Assembly (NCBI RefSeq): GCF_028401955.1
Contig: NZ_JAQOTJ010000003.1
Span: 310,001 to 374,000, forward strand
Direction of reading: 5' to 3'
DNA: 64,000 nucleotides
DNA from: Bacillus sp. BP-3
GTDB taxonomy: Bacteria > Bacillota > Bacilli > Bacillales > Bacillaceae_G
The first letter of the stretch is position 1. Every line of letters starts with the position of its first letter. The notes under the pieces were generated by a model. The model was not told the origin of the DNA. It did no database searches and saw nothing but the letters and a program-made list of their open reading frames with translations. This document shows positions 36,565-46,117 of the stretch, piece by piece. The position numbers and the translations under genes were made by a program.

Positions 36565-38238
36565 CTAAACTTCAATGATTATAGGAAGAATCATTGGTTT
36601 TCTTTTTGTCTGTTCGTATAAAAATTTCCCAAGTGTTTCTCTTATATGCTTTTTTAGAACATTCCAATTGTTGATGTCCTTCTTTTGTAAATTATGAATG
36701 GTTGTTGTAACTAATTGATTAATTTCCTTCATGAAATCTTCCGAATCACGCACATATACAAATCCGCGCGAAATGATATCTGGACCAGAAATCATTTTCC
36801 CCTCTTGTTTACTAAGAGTTATGACTATAACAAGCATACCATCCTCAGCAAGCTGTTTGCGGTCACGTAAAATAATATTTCCGACATCTCCAATACCTAA
36901 TCCATCTACATATACATTTCCTGCAGGTATTCGTCTTGTTTGATAAGCCACTTGATTTCTTATATCAACAACGTCCCCATTATTAATAACATAAATATTA
37001 TCTTTCTTCACACCAACGGATTCTGCTAAAAGGAGATGATGATGTAACATTCTAAATTCACCATGTATTGGAATGAAATATTTTGGCTTCATTAAAGTAA
37101 GCATTAACTTTAGTTCTTCTTGATAAGCATGTCCAGAAGCGTGCATCCCTGTTGAACTTCCAGATCCATAAATCACATTAGCCCCTAATAAAAATAAGTT
37201 GTCTACAATTCGTGAGACATTTCGTTCATTTCCTGGTATAGGAGTGGCAGCGATAATAACAGTATCTTCAGGAAGGATATCCACCTGTCTATAGTTTCCA
37301 CTAGCTAAACGAGCCAACACAGCCATAGGCTCACCTTGACTACCCGTACAAAGAATAGCTACCTTTTCTGGCTCCATTTGATTGATTTCATGTGCCTCAA
37401 TCAACATTCCCTCTGGAATATTCAAATATCCCTTCTCTAAAGCAACTGTTACGACGTTTACCATACTCCTTCCAAGCAAAGCAAGTTTCCGATTTGTTTT
37501 AATAGCAGCATCTACCACTTGCTGTACACGATTAACATTAGAAGCAAAAGTAGAAAGTATAACTTTTCTAGAAGCTTTGAGAAATGCTTCTTCAATATGG
37601 TTACCTACCAATCGTTCTGATGGCGTAAATCCAGACCGTTCTGCATTTGTACTTTCAGAGAGTAAAGCTAAGACACCGCCTTCTCCAATTTTGGCCATTT
37701 TATGAATATCAGGATATTGATTATTGATAGGAGTCAAATCAAACTTGAAGTCACCTGTATGCACCACTGTACCTTCAGGCGTATGAAAAGCAATGCCAAG
37801 ACAATCGGGAATGCTGTGATTCGTTTTGAAAAAAGTAAGACTTATTTGCCCAAGTTCAATTAACGATTCAGAGTCAATCACAAATAAATCTGTTACATTT
37901 TCTAGTCTATGTTCTTTTAGTTTAACTTCAATTAATCCTAGTGTTAAAGTTGTTGCATAAATAGGCACGTTCAATTGTTTTAATAAATATGGAATACCGC
38001 CAATATGATCTTCGTGTCCATGGGTTACAACTAATGCTCGGATCTTATTTTTATTTCCCTGCAAGTATGTAATATCTGGGATAATTAAATCAATTCCTAA
38101 TAAACTTTCATCAGGGAACTTGGAGCCACAATCAATTATGACGATATCGTCTGCGTATTGTATGACATACATATTTTTTCCTATTTCGTTTACACCACCT
38201 AAAGCAAAGATAGATAGTGCATTTTCTACTGTATCCAA
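36565..38238 (-). CDS. RNase J family ribonuclease, extra paralog
   Basis: 557 residues. Metallo-beta-lactamase motif VTHGHEDHIGGIPYL, VHTGDFKFD, STNAERSGFTPSE, then HASGHAYQEELKLML in the beta-CASP part and FIPIHGEFRMLHH. The C-terminal domain ends PMILPIIIEV, as in RNase J1. It aligns along its length with RNase J1 but differs at many positions. It stands alone next to transport and unknown genes, so it is probably an additional RNase J. Likely 5'-3' exo- and endonuclease acting in RNA turnover. The TTG at 38238 is 9 nt from AAAGGAGG; the TTG at 38244 is only 3 nt from it. Confidence 0.88.
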   Translation of the reverse strand: MDTVENALSIFALGGVNEIGKNMYVIQYADDIVIIDCGSKFPDESLLGIDLIIPDITYLQGNKNKIRALVVTHGHEDHIGGIPYLLKQLNVPIYATTLTLGLIEVKLKEHRLENVTDLFVIDSESLIELGQISLTFFKTNHSIPDCLGIAFHTPEGTVVHTGDFKFDLTPINNQYPDIHKMAKIGEGGVLALLSESTNAERSGFTPSERLVGNHIEEAFLKASRKVILSTFASNVNRVQQVVDAAIKTNRKLALLGRSMVNVVTVALEKGYLNIPEGMLIEAHEINQMEPEKVAILCTGSQGEPMAVLARLASGNYRQVDILPEDTVIIAATPIPGNERNVSRIVDNLFLLGANVIYGSGSSTGMHASGHAYQEELKLMLTLMKPKYFIPIHGEFRMLHHHLLLAESVGVKKDNIYVINNGDVVDIRNQVAYQTRRIPAGNVYVDGLGIGDVGNIILRDRKQLAEDGMLVIVITLSKQEGKMISGPDIISRGFVYVRDSEDFMKEINQLVTTTIHNLQKKDINNWNVLKKHIRETLGKFLYEQTKRKPMILPIIIEV

Positions 38239-38554
38239 AATCAAAATCCTCCTTTCAAACGTTATAAAAAATATGGATTTCCCTTTTATGATTAACCTAT
38301 CTAAGTAAATGTTATTCTAATTTATAGTGAATCAAACATTGATTTTTCCTTTATTAATGAAACAGATAAACTGTTTGACAAGGTTAAATAATGAACTTTT
38401 ATTTCAAAACTACAATGTGTATACAGATTTAATAAAAGGTAAATGATTTTTATTAAATTGAATAATTTATTTTTGCAACATATGGGTAGATTTCTAAAGG
38501 TTAGCACTAAGATATAAAAGTTAATACCCCATACATTTGATTAAGGAGTGAGTA

Positions 38555-39769
38555 ATTATAAATATAGATAGAAAAGACAAATGGAGTTTATGGGCACTTT
38601 CATCTGTACCATTAGTTATGACGCTCGGAAACTCCATGTTGATTCCAGTCCTTCCGTTAATCGAAAAAAAATTGAATATTACTGACTTACAAGTTTCTCT
38701 TATTATTACAATTTATTCAATCGTCGCTATTTTATTGATTCCTGTAGCTGGATATTTATCAGATAAATGGGGAAGAAAAAAAGTGATCATTCCTAGCCTA
38801 TTCATAGCAGCACTTGGAGGGGCAGTTACTGGTTGGGTATCATGGAAACTAGACAATCCTTATACGTGGATTTTAATTGGAAGAATCATTCAAGGAATTG
38901 GTTCAGCTGGTGCAATGCCTGTAGTTATCCCTTGTGTAGGTGATATGTTTCAAGATAAAGAACAAGTAAGCTCCGGTCTAGGACTAGTAGAAACATCAAA
39001 TACATTAGGGAAAGTTTTAAGCCCGATTTTAGGCTCCTTATTAGCTTCATTTATCTGGTTTCTTCCTTTTTGGTTTATCCCTATTTTGTGTATAGTCTCA
39101 ATTATATTAATTATATTTCTTGTTAAACCACCGAATCCAACTAAGAATCCAACTAAAGAAGCGCCTCCGTTAAATGTCTTCCTGCAGAATGTAAAAGATA
39201 TCCTAATGGAAAAAGGGCGTTGGCTTCTTCCTATTTTCTTGCTAGGTGGAATCATTATGTTTATTTTATTCGGTATTCTTTTTTATTTGTCCTCAATTTT
39301 AGAAAAACGATATCACTTAGAAGGTGTTTGGAAAGGTCTTGTACTAGCGATCCCTTTAGCTTCTCTCTCCCTTACTTCTTATATAACTGGAAAAAAGATT
39401 GGAGATAAAAAGGGAGTTATGAAATGGTGTATATGTATTGGGTTTCTCTTATTAGGAATAACGTTAACGATTCCGATATTCTTTAAAAATATTTATATTA
39501 TTATCATTAGTCTTGTGATAAGTGGAATTGGAATCGGAGTGGCTCTTCCAAGCTTTGATGCTTTAGTAACGGAAGGTGTACAAAAAGAACAAAGGGGATC
39601 TATCACATCTCTTTATAGCTCTATGCGTTTTGTAGGTGTAGCAGCTGGTCCGCCTTTATTTGCTTTGTTAATGAAGGGACCGGATAATTATATCTTTTAT
39701 CTTTCCATTTCTCTTGCTCTCTTGGGAGCTATATTGGCTCTTAAATTTATTAAACCGGAACATAATTAA
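38555..39769 (+). CDS. MFS transporter with non-ATG start
   Basis: About 404 residues, twelve predicted helices, drug/proton antiporter type. The first ATG (38618) lies in the middle of helix 1. The frame is open upstream and reads NIDRKDKWSLWALSSVPLVM, completing helix 1. An AAGGAGTG at 38543-38550 is well spaced from ATT (38555) or ATA (38558); no ATG, GTG or TTG exists there. LSDKWGRKKVIIPSLFIAAL is the conserved loop 2-3 motif A, and GLGLVETSNTLGKVLSPILG matches antiporter motif C. Substrate unknown. The coordinates assume ATT. Confidence 0.8.
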   Translation: MINIDRKDKWSLWALSSVPLVMTLGNSMLIPVLPLIEKKLNITDLQVSLIITIYSIVAILLIPVAGYLSDKWGRKKVIIPSLFIAALGGAVTGWVSWKLDNPYTWILIGRIIQGIGSAGAMPVVIPCVGDMFQDKEQVSSGLGLVETSNTLGKVLSPILGSLLASFIWFLPFWFIPILCIVSIILIIFLVKPPNPTKNPTKEAPPLNVFLQNVKDILMEKGRWLLPIFLLGGIIMFILFGILFYLSSILEKRYHLEGVWKGLVLAIPLASLSLTSYITGKKIGDKKGVMKWCICIGFLLLGITLTIPIFFKNIYIIIISLVISGIGIGVALPSFDALVTEGVQKEQRGSITSLYSSMRFVGVAAGPPLFALLMKGPDNYIFYLSISLALLGAILALKFIKPEHN

Positions 39770-39808
39770 ATCAGCAAGGTTCCGTTTCATAGCGGAACCT
39801 TGCTGATT
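39770..39808. terminator. Hairpin after the MFS gene
   Basis: ATCAGCAAGGTTCCG / CGGAACCTTGCTGAT, 15-bp perfect arms, no T run. Lies between convergent genes. Confidence 0.7.
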
Positions 39809-39835
39809 AATACCCACTTTATTCATAAAATTCTT

Positions 39836-40705
39836 TTAAGCAGACCAATGTGCTGGACGAGAAAGTGAATGAGGTAATTTTGTACGAGTATCGCCCTTCG
39901 CCGAGTTCACTTGCACTTGAGTAAGAAAGATACTATTTGTGAGATTTGCTCCACTAAGATCAGCATCTCGTAAATCTGCACCAATTAAATCAGCATCGCG
40001 CAAATCAGCATCGCGAAGGTTAGCTGCGATTAAGTATGCTCCTCTTAAATTAGCCCCTTTAAGATCCGCGCTTTTAAGATTTGCCCCCATCAGATTAGCA
40101 CTTCGATGGTTGATTCTCTTTCTTTTTTTGCTCCCCTTGCTTTGACGACTTGATTCTATCCACACAAGTTCACTTGTCTTTAAAAGTAAATCATTTACAT
40201 TTGCTCGGTGTGATGGAACGTCTAGTTCTAAAAGTAAATCAGGACTAAGTTGCGAAAGTCGTTCCATTTCTTCAAGTGCACGTCTCAGTTCACTGTGAAT
40301 CGGATGAGTCGCTTTCAACGTCAAGGCTTCCGTCAAATACGAGAGCATCTCATGAAGTTGCTGCATAATAGGGAACACATCAAACATTTTCTTAGCTGTT
40401 TCTGGGCTTTCTTTCCAACCAATGCCCCCAAAAGTCACTTGCGAAACCTTTTGGCCTGCACCAAAACATTCAAAAACAGTACACCCCTTAAACCCTTGTT
40501 GTCTAAGATTTTTATGAATACTGCACCGAAAATCTGATTGGAGATTTTTGCATGGTGTTCCACCGTCTTTATTAATTGCAAAATCTGCAGAAGCTGCAAA
40601 AGGCAGTGCAACACAACATAAGCCGAAGCATTTCTCGCAATCAGCGCGTAGACTATTAAAACTAGTATCAAATTTTACATTAAGATCATTTTGTTGTTCA
40701 AACAA
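39836..40705 (-). CDS. Pentapeptide-repeat protein with Cys-rich N-terminus
   Basis: 289 residues from a TTG at 40705, 9 nt after AAGGGAG; the ATG at 40714 touches that site directly and is an unlikely start. Residues 15-85 are Cys-rich (CEKCFGLCC, PCKNLQ, RCSIHKNLR, CTVFECFGAG), suggesting a metal site. A helical middle is followed by A(D/N)LxxA pentapeptide repeats at about 205-265 (NLRGAYLIAANLRDADLRDA), which form a right-handed beta-helix. Function unknown; some repeat proteins protect gyrase, but nothing here shows that. Confidence 0.8.
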   Translation of the reverse strand: MFEQQNDLNVKFDTSFNSLRADCEKCFGLCCVALPFAASADFAINKDGGTPCKNLQSDFRCSIHKNLRQQGFKGCTVFECFGAGQKVSQVTFGGIGWKESPETAKKMFDVFPIMQQLHEMLSYLTEALTLKATHPIHSELRRALEEMERLSQLSPDLLLELDVPSHRANVNDLLLKTSELVWIESSRQSKGSKKRKRINHRSANLMGANLKSADLKGANLRGAYLIAANLRDADLRDADLIGADLRDADLSGANLTNSIFLTQVQVNSAKGDTRTKLPHSLSRPAHWSA

Positions 40706-40766
40706 TTCGTGCATCTCCCTTGTTTCTATGTTCCTTACATGAATGAATATATAATCTCTAAAACTA

Positions 40767-41285
40767 TTACCATCCTAATCGATTGCGAAGAGAAGTAATG
40801 TGTGCTGTATGATGACGACCGTGCCATGCATACAGTCCAATTGTTATACCTAGTTTATTTGCCCCTGTTTCCGGATGGTGAAATGTCTTTTCAAAATCAG
40901 TAGTTTTCATTGATTTCAGCAAAGTAACCCATCTCTTATGTAATGATTCTAAAAGTGCTAAAGATACTTCTACAGGAAGTTCGGAATCAGGTAGATCTGC
41001 CCATTTCCCCTCCATATATGGTTTAATCGTTGGATTATTTTCTGTCAGCGCTAATTTAAAACGAATATAGCTATTCATATGACTATCTGCAATATGATGA
41101 ACAACTTGGCGTACTGTCCATCCACCAGGACGATACGGTGTATCAAGCTGAGTTGCATCTAAGTCTTTTATCCCTTGTGTTAACTCAGTAGGAAGGTTTT
41201 CAATTTGCTGTATCCAATTTTCAATTGTTTCTTGTGTTAACGTTTCTTGATAAGTGAAATGACCGATTGGAAAACGTAAGTCCAT
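40767..41285 (-). CDS. yfiT: YfiT/DinB-fold metal-dependent hydrolase or bacillithiol transferase
   Basis: 172 residues from the ATG at 41285 (AAAGGAGAGC before it). Four-helix DinB-like fold with the metal-binding histidines in [19 protein letters not shown] and [27 protein letters not shown] and [14 protein letters not shown] are the family hallmarks. Relatives are nickel- or zinc-dependent and YfiT proteins are annotated as putative bacillithiol S-transferases. It follows the GNAT gene by 25 nt, so the two are co-transcribed. Confidence 0.9.
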   Translation of the reverse strand: MDLRFPIGHFTYQETLTQETIENWIQQIENLPTELTQGIKDLDATQLDTPYRPGGWTVRQVVHHIADSHMNSYIRFKLALTENNPTIKPYMEGKWADLPDSELPVEVSLALLESLHKRWVTLLKSMKTTDFEKTFHHPETGANKLGITIGLYAWHGRHHTAHITSLRNRLGW

Positions 41286-41310
41286 AATTGTATTGCTCTC
41301 CTTTTTTGTT

Positions 41311-41811
41311 TTAATTAGTTTGTTTCCAAACATAATGGATAAAATCAGTATGATGTGCGTTTTCATCAATTGAAATACGTGAAAAATCGCTCTTCTCTAA
41401 TACTTTTTGAGAAGCGATATTATCAGTTGTTGTTTTCGCATGAATTTCTGTAACGTGATAATTTGCAGCTTCATCTAAAAGGAGTGTTACACCTTTAGTG
41501 GCAACACCTCTTCCGGCATATTTTTCTCCTATTCTATATCCAAGATACCCCAATTCTTTCTTTTTCTCAATGTCTACTAAATTAATTCGTCCAACAATTG
41601 TTCCCACATGATTTCTTATGAGATGAAAATATGAAATGCCTTCAAATTGCTCTTGTAATAATTCATAAAATATCTTTTGAAATGTTTCAAATGTATAGTA
41701 ATCCTCACTGCGACTGGGCACCGTCTTTTCGAAGAAAGCCCTATTACTACATTCAAAAGCAAACAGTTCCTCTGCATCCTGTTCTTTTAACTTTTCTATA
41801 TAAAGTTCCAT
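41311..41811 (-). CDS. GNAT family N-acetyltransferase
   Basis: 166 residues of the RimJ/RimL-like type: [40 protein letters not shown], then the acetyl-CoA motif [18 protein letters not shown] and [20 protein letters not shown]. Intact, unlike the GNAT remnant at 26266. Substrate unknown. No good Shine-Dalgarno is evident before the ATG. It is followed by yfiT. Confidence 0.88.
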   Translation of the reverse strand: MELYIEKLKEQDAEELFAFECSNRAFFEKTVPSRSEDYYTFETFQKIFYELLQEQFEGISYFHLIRNHVGTIVGRINLVDIEKKKELGYLGYRIGEKYAGRGVATKGVTLLLDEAANYHVTEIHAKTTTDNIASQKVLEKSDFSRISIDENAHHTDFIHYVWKQTN

Positions 41812-41888
41812 CCGCTAATCATTCCTTTTCGAAATCTATCAACTATATACAATTTGCTATTTTGTCATGAAATCCTGCTGTGGAAAGC

Positions 41889-43208
41889 CTATTTTCTTCG
41901 GCTCGTAAATACAGCAAACAATACTTTTGGATGAAACAGGTGTAAGGGGCCACGTATGAGATTCATAACTCGAACTAATCGAATATAAACTTCTGAATTG
42001 CTTGCGGAAAGTTGATATATTTTTTTCGTATACCATTGTTGAAAAGGCTGCATAAAAGGTTTACTTCCTTTAATCTTTGGATGACGAAATGATTCTGTAG
42101 TAGTCATATTCCATGGCGTTGCAATAATCTTGGCTATTCGCTTATAAAATTTTCTAGTAAATCCTTTTTCTAGCGTACTTCCGTGCTGCAGGCATCGCTG
42201 TAATTCTTCTGCTTCCATTGCCGCGACTGAAATTCCTTGTCCAAACACAGGGTCAAAACGGCAATGAGCATCCCCAATGACTAAGAACCCTTTAGGAATA
42301 TTTCTCGCTAAGTCAAAACGTCGCCGCACTTGGCAAGGGATCTTATGTATTTTTATATCTGTAATCGATTCTGCTTGCGTAAGAAAGCCAAGTACATCTA
42401 GAATAGGTAATTTATGTGCAAAGATAAGAAATTCTTTATCAGTTTGTGGTGCAGGCTCATTGGCGTAACCACTAAGCGTAACTAAATAGCGATTATCTTC
42501 AATGATTTGAATAAATGCACCATAAGGGTTTTCTGGAAAACTAGGGGAAACAAGTAAATTACACCAGTCCGGACGTTCTTTCTGTTTTAAACAAACTAAT
42601 TTCGTTGCATAAAATAACTGGATCCATACTTTTTCTTCTTTTACTTCGATACCATGTGTCTCTAGCCAATCTATACTTTTAGAACCAAATCCGCTTGCAT
42701 CAACGACTACATTTGCATGAAGTTCCTCTTCTTTTCCTGTTTTCAAACATTGTGTTTTTACTCCGACAATTCCGTTCTGCTGCTGATCTATTAGCAACTG
42801 CTTCACCTTTGTTTCATATTTCGTTTTAACATTAGAGACTTGGTTAATCCTTCTTTGTAAATGCCACTCGAGCATCGGCCGACTCTGTTGGACCATCTTT
42901 ATTTCTCCAACGAAAGGTTGCTTCCATAAACCGAAATGATGCCACTTTAAATCCCTTGTAAAGTTATTTACAATACCTCCATCTTCTATTAATTGCTCCA
43001 TAATGCCAGGAAATAATTTCTCAATTGCTTCTTCTCCACCTTTTAATAAAACATGTGGATGATAACTTTGTGGAACTCTCTTTCTAGGAGTCTTTTCTGT
43101 CCATTCTTCTCCCATTTCTAAAATGATTACTTGTTGAAAAGAATGTGATAAAGCTTTTGCAGCAAGTTTTCCAGCAACACTTCCTCCAATTACAATTGCA
43201 ATCTCCAA
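41889..43208 (-). CDS. FAD-dependent oxidoreductase (monooxygenase/halogenase-like)
   Basis: 439 residues. N-terminal dinucleotide fold AIVIGGSVAGKLAAKALSHS with Glu at the end of strand 2 (ILEMGEEW). The second FAD motif is GFLVIGDAHCRFDPVFGQGI followed by SVAAMEAEEL. This arrangement resembles squalene epoxidase, geranylgeranyl reductase and tryptophan-halogenase-like proteins. VVDASGFGSKSIDWLE is a further family block. There is no W-x-W-x-I-P halogenase motif. A hydrophobic C-terminus could associate with the membrane. Substrate unknown. TAGGAGGTAATG precedes the ATG. Confidence 0.8.
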   Translation of the reverse strand: MEIAIVIGGSVAGKLAAKALSHSFQQVIILEMGEEWTEKTPRKRVPQSYHPHVLLKGGEEAIEKLFPGIMEQLIEDGGIVNNFTRDLKWHHFGLWKQPFVGEIKMVQQSRPMLEWHLQRRINQVSNVKTKYETKVKQLLIDQQQNGIVGVKTQCLKTGKEEELHANVVVDASGFGSKSIDWLETHGIEVKEEKVWIQLFYATKLVCLKQKERPDWCNLLVSPSFPENPYGAFIQIIEDNRYLVTLSGYANEPAPQTDKEFLIFAHKLPILDVLGFLTQAESITDIKIHKIPCQVRRRFDLARNIPKGFLVIGDAHCRFDPVFGQGISVAAMEAEELQRCLQHGSTLEKGFTRKFYKRIAKIIATPWNMTTTESFRHPKIKGSKPFMQPFQQWYTKKIYQLSASNSEVYIRLVRVMNLIRGPLHLFHPKVLFAVFTSRRK

Positions 43209-43271
43209 TACATTACCTCCTAAATGTTATTCACGTAAAAACCTCTTGAACAATACAATTTATGACAAACT

Positions 43272-43308
43272 AAAAAATCCTGTATCATAACTTTAGTACA
43301 AGATTTTG
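43272..43308 (-). terminator. Imperfect hairpin
   Basis: AAAATCCTGTA / TACAAGATTTT stem, positioned after the minus-strand small membrane gene. Confidence 0.5.
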
Positions 43309-43324
43309 ATTTTCAGCGATGATT

Positions 43325-43489
43325 TCATTCATTTTTATCCTTCATAACAAGGACAGCATGCGTAAATAATCCACAAGCAATCCCGACAAAAATCCCAATG
43401 TTAGGCTTTTCTAATAAAGCTCCTCCAGCTAGCCCCAACATAAAAAATCCTCCATAAAATAATCCTACTGCTTGCTCATATTTTTTCAT
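43325..43489 (-). CDS. Small membrane protein downstream of uppP, 54 aa
   Basis: ATG after GGAGGAAGATC. Two hydrophobic helices: AVGLFYGGFFMLGLAGGALL and NIGIFVGIACGLFTHAVLVM, with a basic N-terminus (MKKYEQ) and charged end (KDKNE). It begins 12 nt after the uppP stop, so the two are one operon and it may assist or accompany the lipid phosphatase. Family not recognised. Confidence 0.65.
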   Translation of the reverse strand: MKKYEQAVGLFYGGFFMLGLAGGALLEKPNIGIFVGIACGLFTHAVLVMKDKNE

Positions 43490-43501
43490 GATCTTCCTCC
43501 C

Positions 43502-44281
43502 TTAAAATACACCAGTAAATTGTAAGGTAAGAATTAAAATGCCAAGGGCCCATACATAATACGCAAACATTTTGAGAGAATGATGTTTTAAATATTGAAT
43601 CATCCAGGATACTGCAATATATCCAAAGAACGCTGCAGATAGCGTACCGATGATAAGTGCCGTATTAGAGATTGGTTCTGCTTTCCCTTGAAAAACATCA
43701 AGTGACTGTAAAATAATCGCTCCCACAATTGCAGGTGTCGATAATAAAAATGAGAAATAAGCGGCTGTTTCCCGGTCTAACTTTCTCCATAAAGCAGCAA
43801 CAATCGTCATCCCCGACCTTGAAATTGCCGGAAAAATCGCAACCGCTTGAAATGAACCGATAATAAATGCGTCTTTATATGTAATATCGTTCATCTTCTT
43901 CTGTCCGCTTTTTTGTTTCTCAGCCATATATAAAAATAAACCTGTCACTAAAAATTCCCATCCAACTGTAATACCCGTTTTTGAAATTTCTTCAAAGAAA
44001 TCTTTAAACAATAAACCAATTACCACTGCAGGAATTGTTCCGATAATTAATAAATACGTTAACTTTGAGAATGGATTTTTGATTAAATACAGAAATTCTT
44101 TTTTATAGTAAATAAAAACTGCTATTAACGTCCCTATATGAAGCATCGTATCTAAAAAAAGACCTGCCTCATCTAAACCAAAAAGATGTCTTCCTAAATA
44201 CAAATGACCAGTACTGCTAATTGGCAAAAATTCCGTTAATCCTTGAATAATTCCTAAAATAAAGGCTTCTAACCAATTCAT
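43502..44281 (-). CDS. uppP: Undecaprenyl-diphosphatase
   Basis: 259-residue multi-spanning membrane enzyme that dephosphorylates undecaprenyl pyrophosphate, recycling the lipid carrier of wall synthesis and giving low-level bacitracin tolerance. Both active-site blocks are intact: GIIQGLTEFLPISSTGHLYL near the N-terminus and FPAISRSGMTIVAALWRKLD in the middle. Bacilli often carry several copies. ATG follows GAAAGGAGAC. Confidence 0.95.
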   Translation of the reverse strand: MNWLEAFILGIIQGLTEFLPISSTGHLYLGRHLFGLDEAGLFLDTMLHIGTLIAVFIYYKKEFLYLIKNPFSKLTYLLIIGTIPAVVIGLLFKDFFEEISKTGITVGWEFLVTGLFLYMAEKQKSGQKKMNDITYKDAFIIGSFQAVAIFPAISRSGMTIVAALWRKLDRETAAYFSFLLSTPAIVGAIILQSLDVFQGKAEPISNTALIIGTLSAAFFGYIAVSWMIQYLKHHSLKMFAYYVWALGILILTLQFTGVF

Positions 44282-44479
44282 GATTGTCTCCTTTCAAGTT
44301 TGCTTGTACCAGTATATGTTTGTGTTTTTTTAGTTATGTGAAGTTATTCATTTTTAATAGATTCTCATATTGAATGACAATAAGGTAATAATAATTGACA
44401 CTAGAGAACCCTTAAAGCTAATATAATACATACACAAGAATGTATGTTCGTCAAATTTTATAAAAGGAGTGATTAGGAA

Positions 44480-44890
44480 ATGGAAAATTCAAATCAAAAA
44501 ATTACTACGTTTTTAATGTTTCCAGGAACAGCTGAGGAAGCAATGAATCATTACACTTCTATATTTGATCAATCAGAAATCATCAGTATTTCTCGTTACG
44601 GAGCGAACGAAGCTGGCAAGGAAGGAACTGTGTTACATGCTACGTTTTCATTAAAAGGACAAGTATTTATGTGTATTGATAATAGTAATAAAGATGTACA
44701 TAAATTTACCCCCGCTATGTCATTGTTTGTCTCATGTGATACGGAAGAAGAAATTGATCGAGTATTTAATAAGTTATCTCAAGACGGCGCTGTTTTAATG
44801 CCACTCACTAATTCTCCATGGAGTGCAAAATTTGCTTGGGTTCAAGATAAATATGGCGTTTCTTGGCAGCTAAATCTTGCGAATAATTAA
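44480..44890 (+). CDS. VOC superfamily protein (PhnB-like)
   Basis: 136 residues of the glyoxalase/bleomycin-resistance fold, PhnB/'3-demethylubiquinone methyltransferase-like' subgroup: QKITTFLMFPGTAEEAMNHY, LHATFSLKGQVFMCIDN, TPAMSLFVSCDTEEEIDRVF and WVQDKYGVSWQLN. Usual activities are unknown; the family is metal-binding in some members. ATG follows AAAGGAGTGATTAGG. Confidence 0.88.
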   Translation: MENSNQKITTFLMFPGTAEEAMNHYTSIFDQSEIISISRYGANEAGKEGTVLHATFSLKGQVFMCIDNSNKDVHKFTPAMSLFVSCDTEEEIDRVFNKLSQDGAVLMPLTNSPWSAKFAWVQDKYGVSWQLNLANN

Positions 44891-44967
44891 CTTTGCAAAT
44901 AGGGGTAGTACTAGTGAAGCTGTCACCACCCGTAATAAGGAAATGTCAAAATTATTTCCAACATACA

Positions 44968-44995
44968 TACCCCCGTCCTTTTTTGGATGGGGGTA
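44968..44995. terminator. G+C-rich hairpin
   Basis: TACCCCCGTCC / GGATGGGGGTA around TTTTTT, 77 nt after the VOC gene stop. A terminator-like stem, but the downstream tract is A-rich rather than T-rich. Confidence 0.55.
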
Positions 44996-45300
44996 AAATA
45001 AAGTAGTTAAATTTTTTAAGGATGCCCTAGCGATATAGTCATTTTAATATTTTAATTTTCTTCAATAATAGCGCCCGTTAACAGAATAACAAAAGTGCTT
45101 AATATGTAAAATAACTTAATAATCTATCAAAAGAATTGATCTCGGCATATGGTTTTATTTCGAATGCAGGGTTAAAGAGAATTTCAAACGCAGAACATGA
45201 CGAAAAATATAAAGTTCTCTTATATATACAGCGAAAATATATTGATAAAGATAATCTGCGTAACGCTATTGTTGAGATTGTAAATGCTATTATACGAAAT
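44996..45300. other. Intergenic stretch
   Basis: AT-rich. A plus-strand frame reads coding-like in part (KYKVLLYIQRKYIDKDNLRN) but has no ribosome binding site and runs into the terminator of the opposing gene. Probably an old gene tail. Confidence 0.35.
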
Positions 45301-45334
45301 AAAATGACCTCAGCATTATGCCGAGGTCATTTTA
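45301..45334 (-). terminator. Terminator of the GIY-YIG gene
   Basis: AAAATGACCTC / GAGGTCATTTT, 11-bp arms, 11-nt loop; T-rich on the minus strand. Confidence 0.8.
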
Positions 45335-45346
45335 TTTATAAATTTT

Positions 45347-45721
45347 TTATTTAAAAAACACTTTATCTACATTATATTTCGCTTGAAGTTCATTAATAAT
45401 ATATGTTTCGTAAATTTCACGTTCCATCGGATCTTCTACGATACATGCATCAATTCGATATACTTCATCTCTGTATGCTTTTACTGGTGAAACATTATCT
45501 TCAAAATGCTTTTTAATTCTTTGACGTAATTTACGTGCCTTTCCAACAAACAGAAGATCATCATTTATATCATAAAACATAAAAATGCCGCCTTTATCTC
45601 TTGGAATCTGATGGAAATCAATAAATCCATTAATTGGAGTAATTCTCGGTTCATCACCTTTAATTACTTGTTTACGTTGTGTAATCGTAACGTCTGATGT
45701 TGGTATCTCAATTTTAATCAC
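45347..45721 (-). CDS. GIY-YIG domain nuclease-like protein
   Basis: 124 residues. The GIY-YIG signature is GGIFMFYDINDDLLFVGKAR (YIG appears as FVG) with the catalytic Arg in LRQRIKKHF, and the metal-site Glu in DPMEREIYETYIINEL. Close in layout to the N-terminal domain of UvrC but free-standing, like the small DNA-processing GIY-YIG proteins of bacilli. Biological role unknown. Confidence 0.85.
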   Translation of the reverse strand: MIKIEIPTSDVTITQRKQVIKGDEPRITPINGFIDFHQIPRDKGGIFMFYDINDDLLFVGKARKLRQRIKKHFEDNVSPVKAYRDEVYRIDACIVEDPMEREIYETYIINELQAKYNVDKVFFK

Positions 45722-46117
45722 TATATGTCACGTCCTTTTTTGTTATAAAGGAAAATAGTATCACAATTATGTAAAAAAAACCATTATAAATTTTGTCTTG
45801 GACTAATTAAATAATACAAATAGGCGCTTTCGCAAAATAAAGAAAGCGTCATTTTTATGTAAGAAACGATACACCTTTTCAACTTAAGAATTTTATAACA
45901 CTCCCAAAATAATAAAATTGTACATTTTCACCTGAAGATGCACTTACCGAAATTCTTTTCCCACCTAAAATTGATGTTCCACATCTTCGCATTTTTGAGG
46001 AAGGAGTCTTCTGTCGGAAAACGATAAAAAGACCGCCTTATAACGATCTAATTTTAGTATCTCTTAAAAACATCAAGTTAATTTTGAGGGACAGATTTAC
46101 TGCCCCATATTGTTTAC
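45722..46117. other. Intergenic stretch
   Basis: Contains the GIY-YIG promoter region. A plus-strand frame around 45928-46120 reads partly coding-like (PHLRIFEEGVFCRKT) but has no start codon. No recognised element. Confidence 0.35.

Noticed and set aside
36731-37705. Long plus-strand frames opposite the RNase J gene
   Set aside because: They are shadows of a gene with clear catalytic motifs on the minus strand.
39939-40145. Repetitive plus-strand frame rich in Ala/Ser/Leu
   Set aside because: It is the complement of the pentapeptide repeats of the real minus-strand gene.
45136-45354. 72-codon plus-strand frame, partly coding-like
   Set aside because: No ribosome binding site, and its 3' end is the terminator of the opposing GIY-YIG gene. 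At best an old gene tail.
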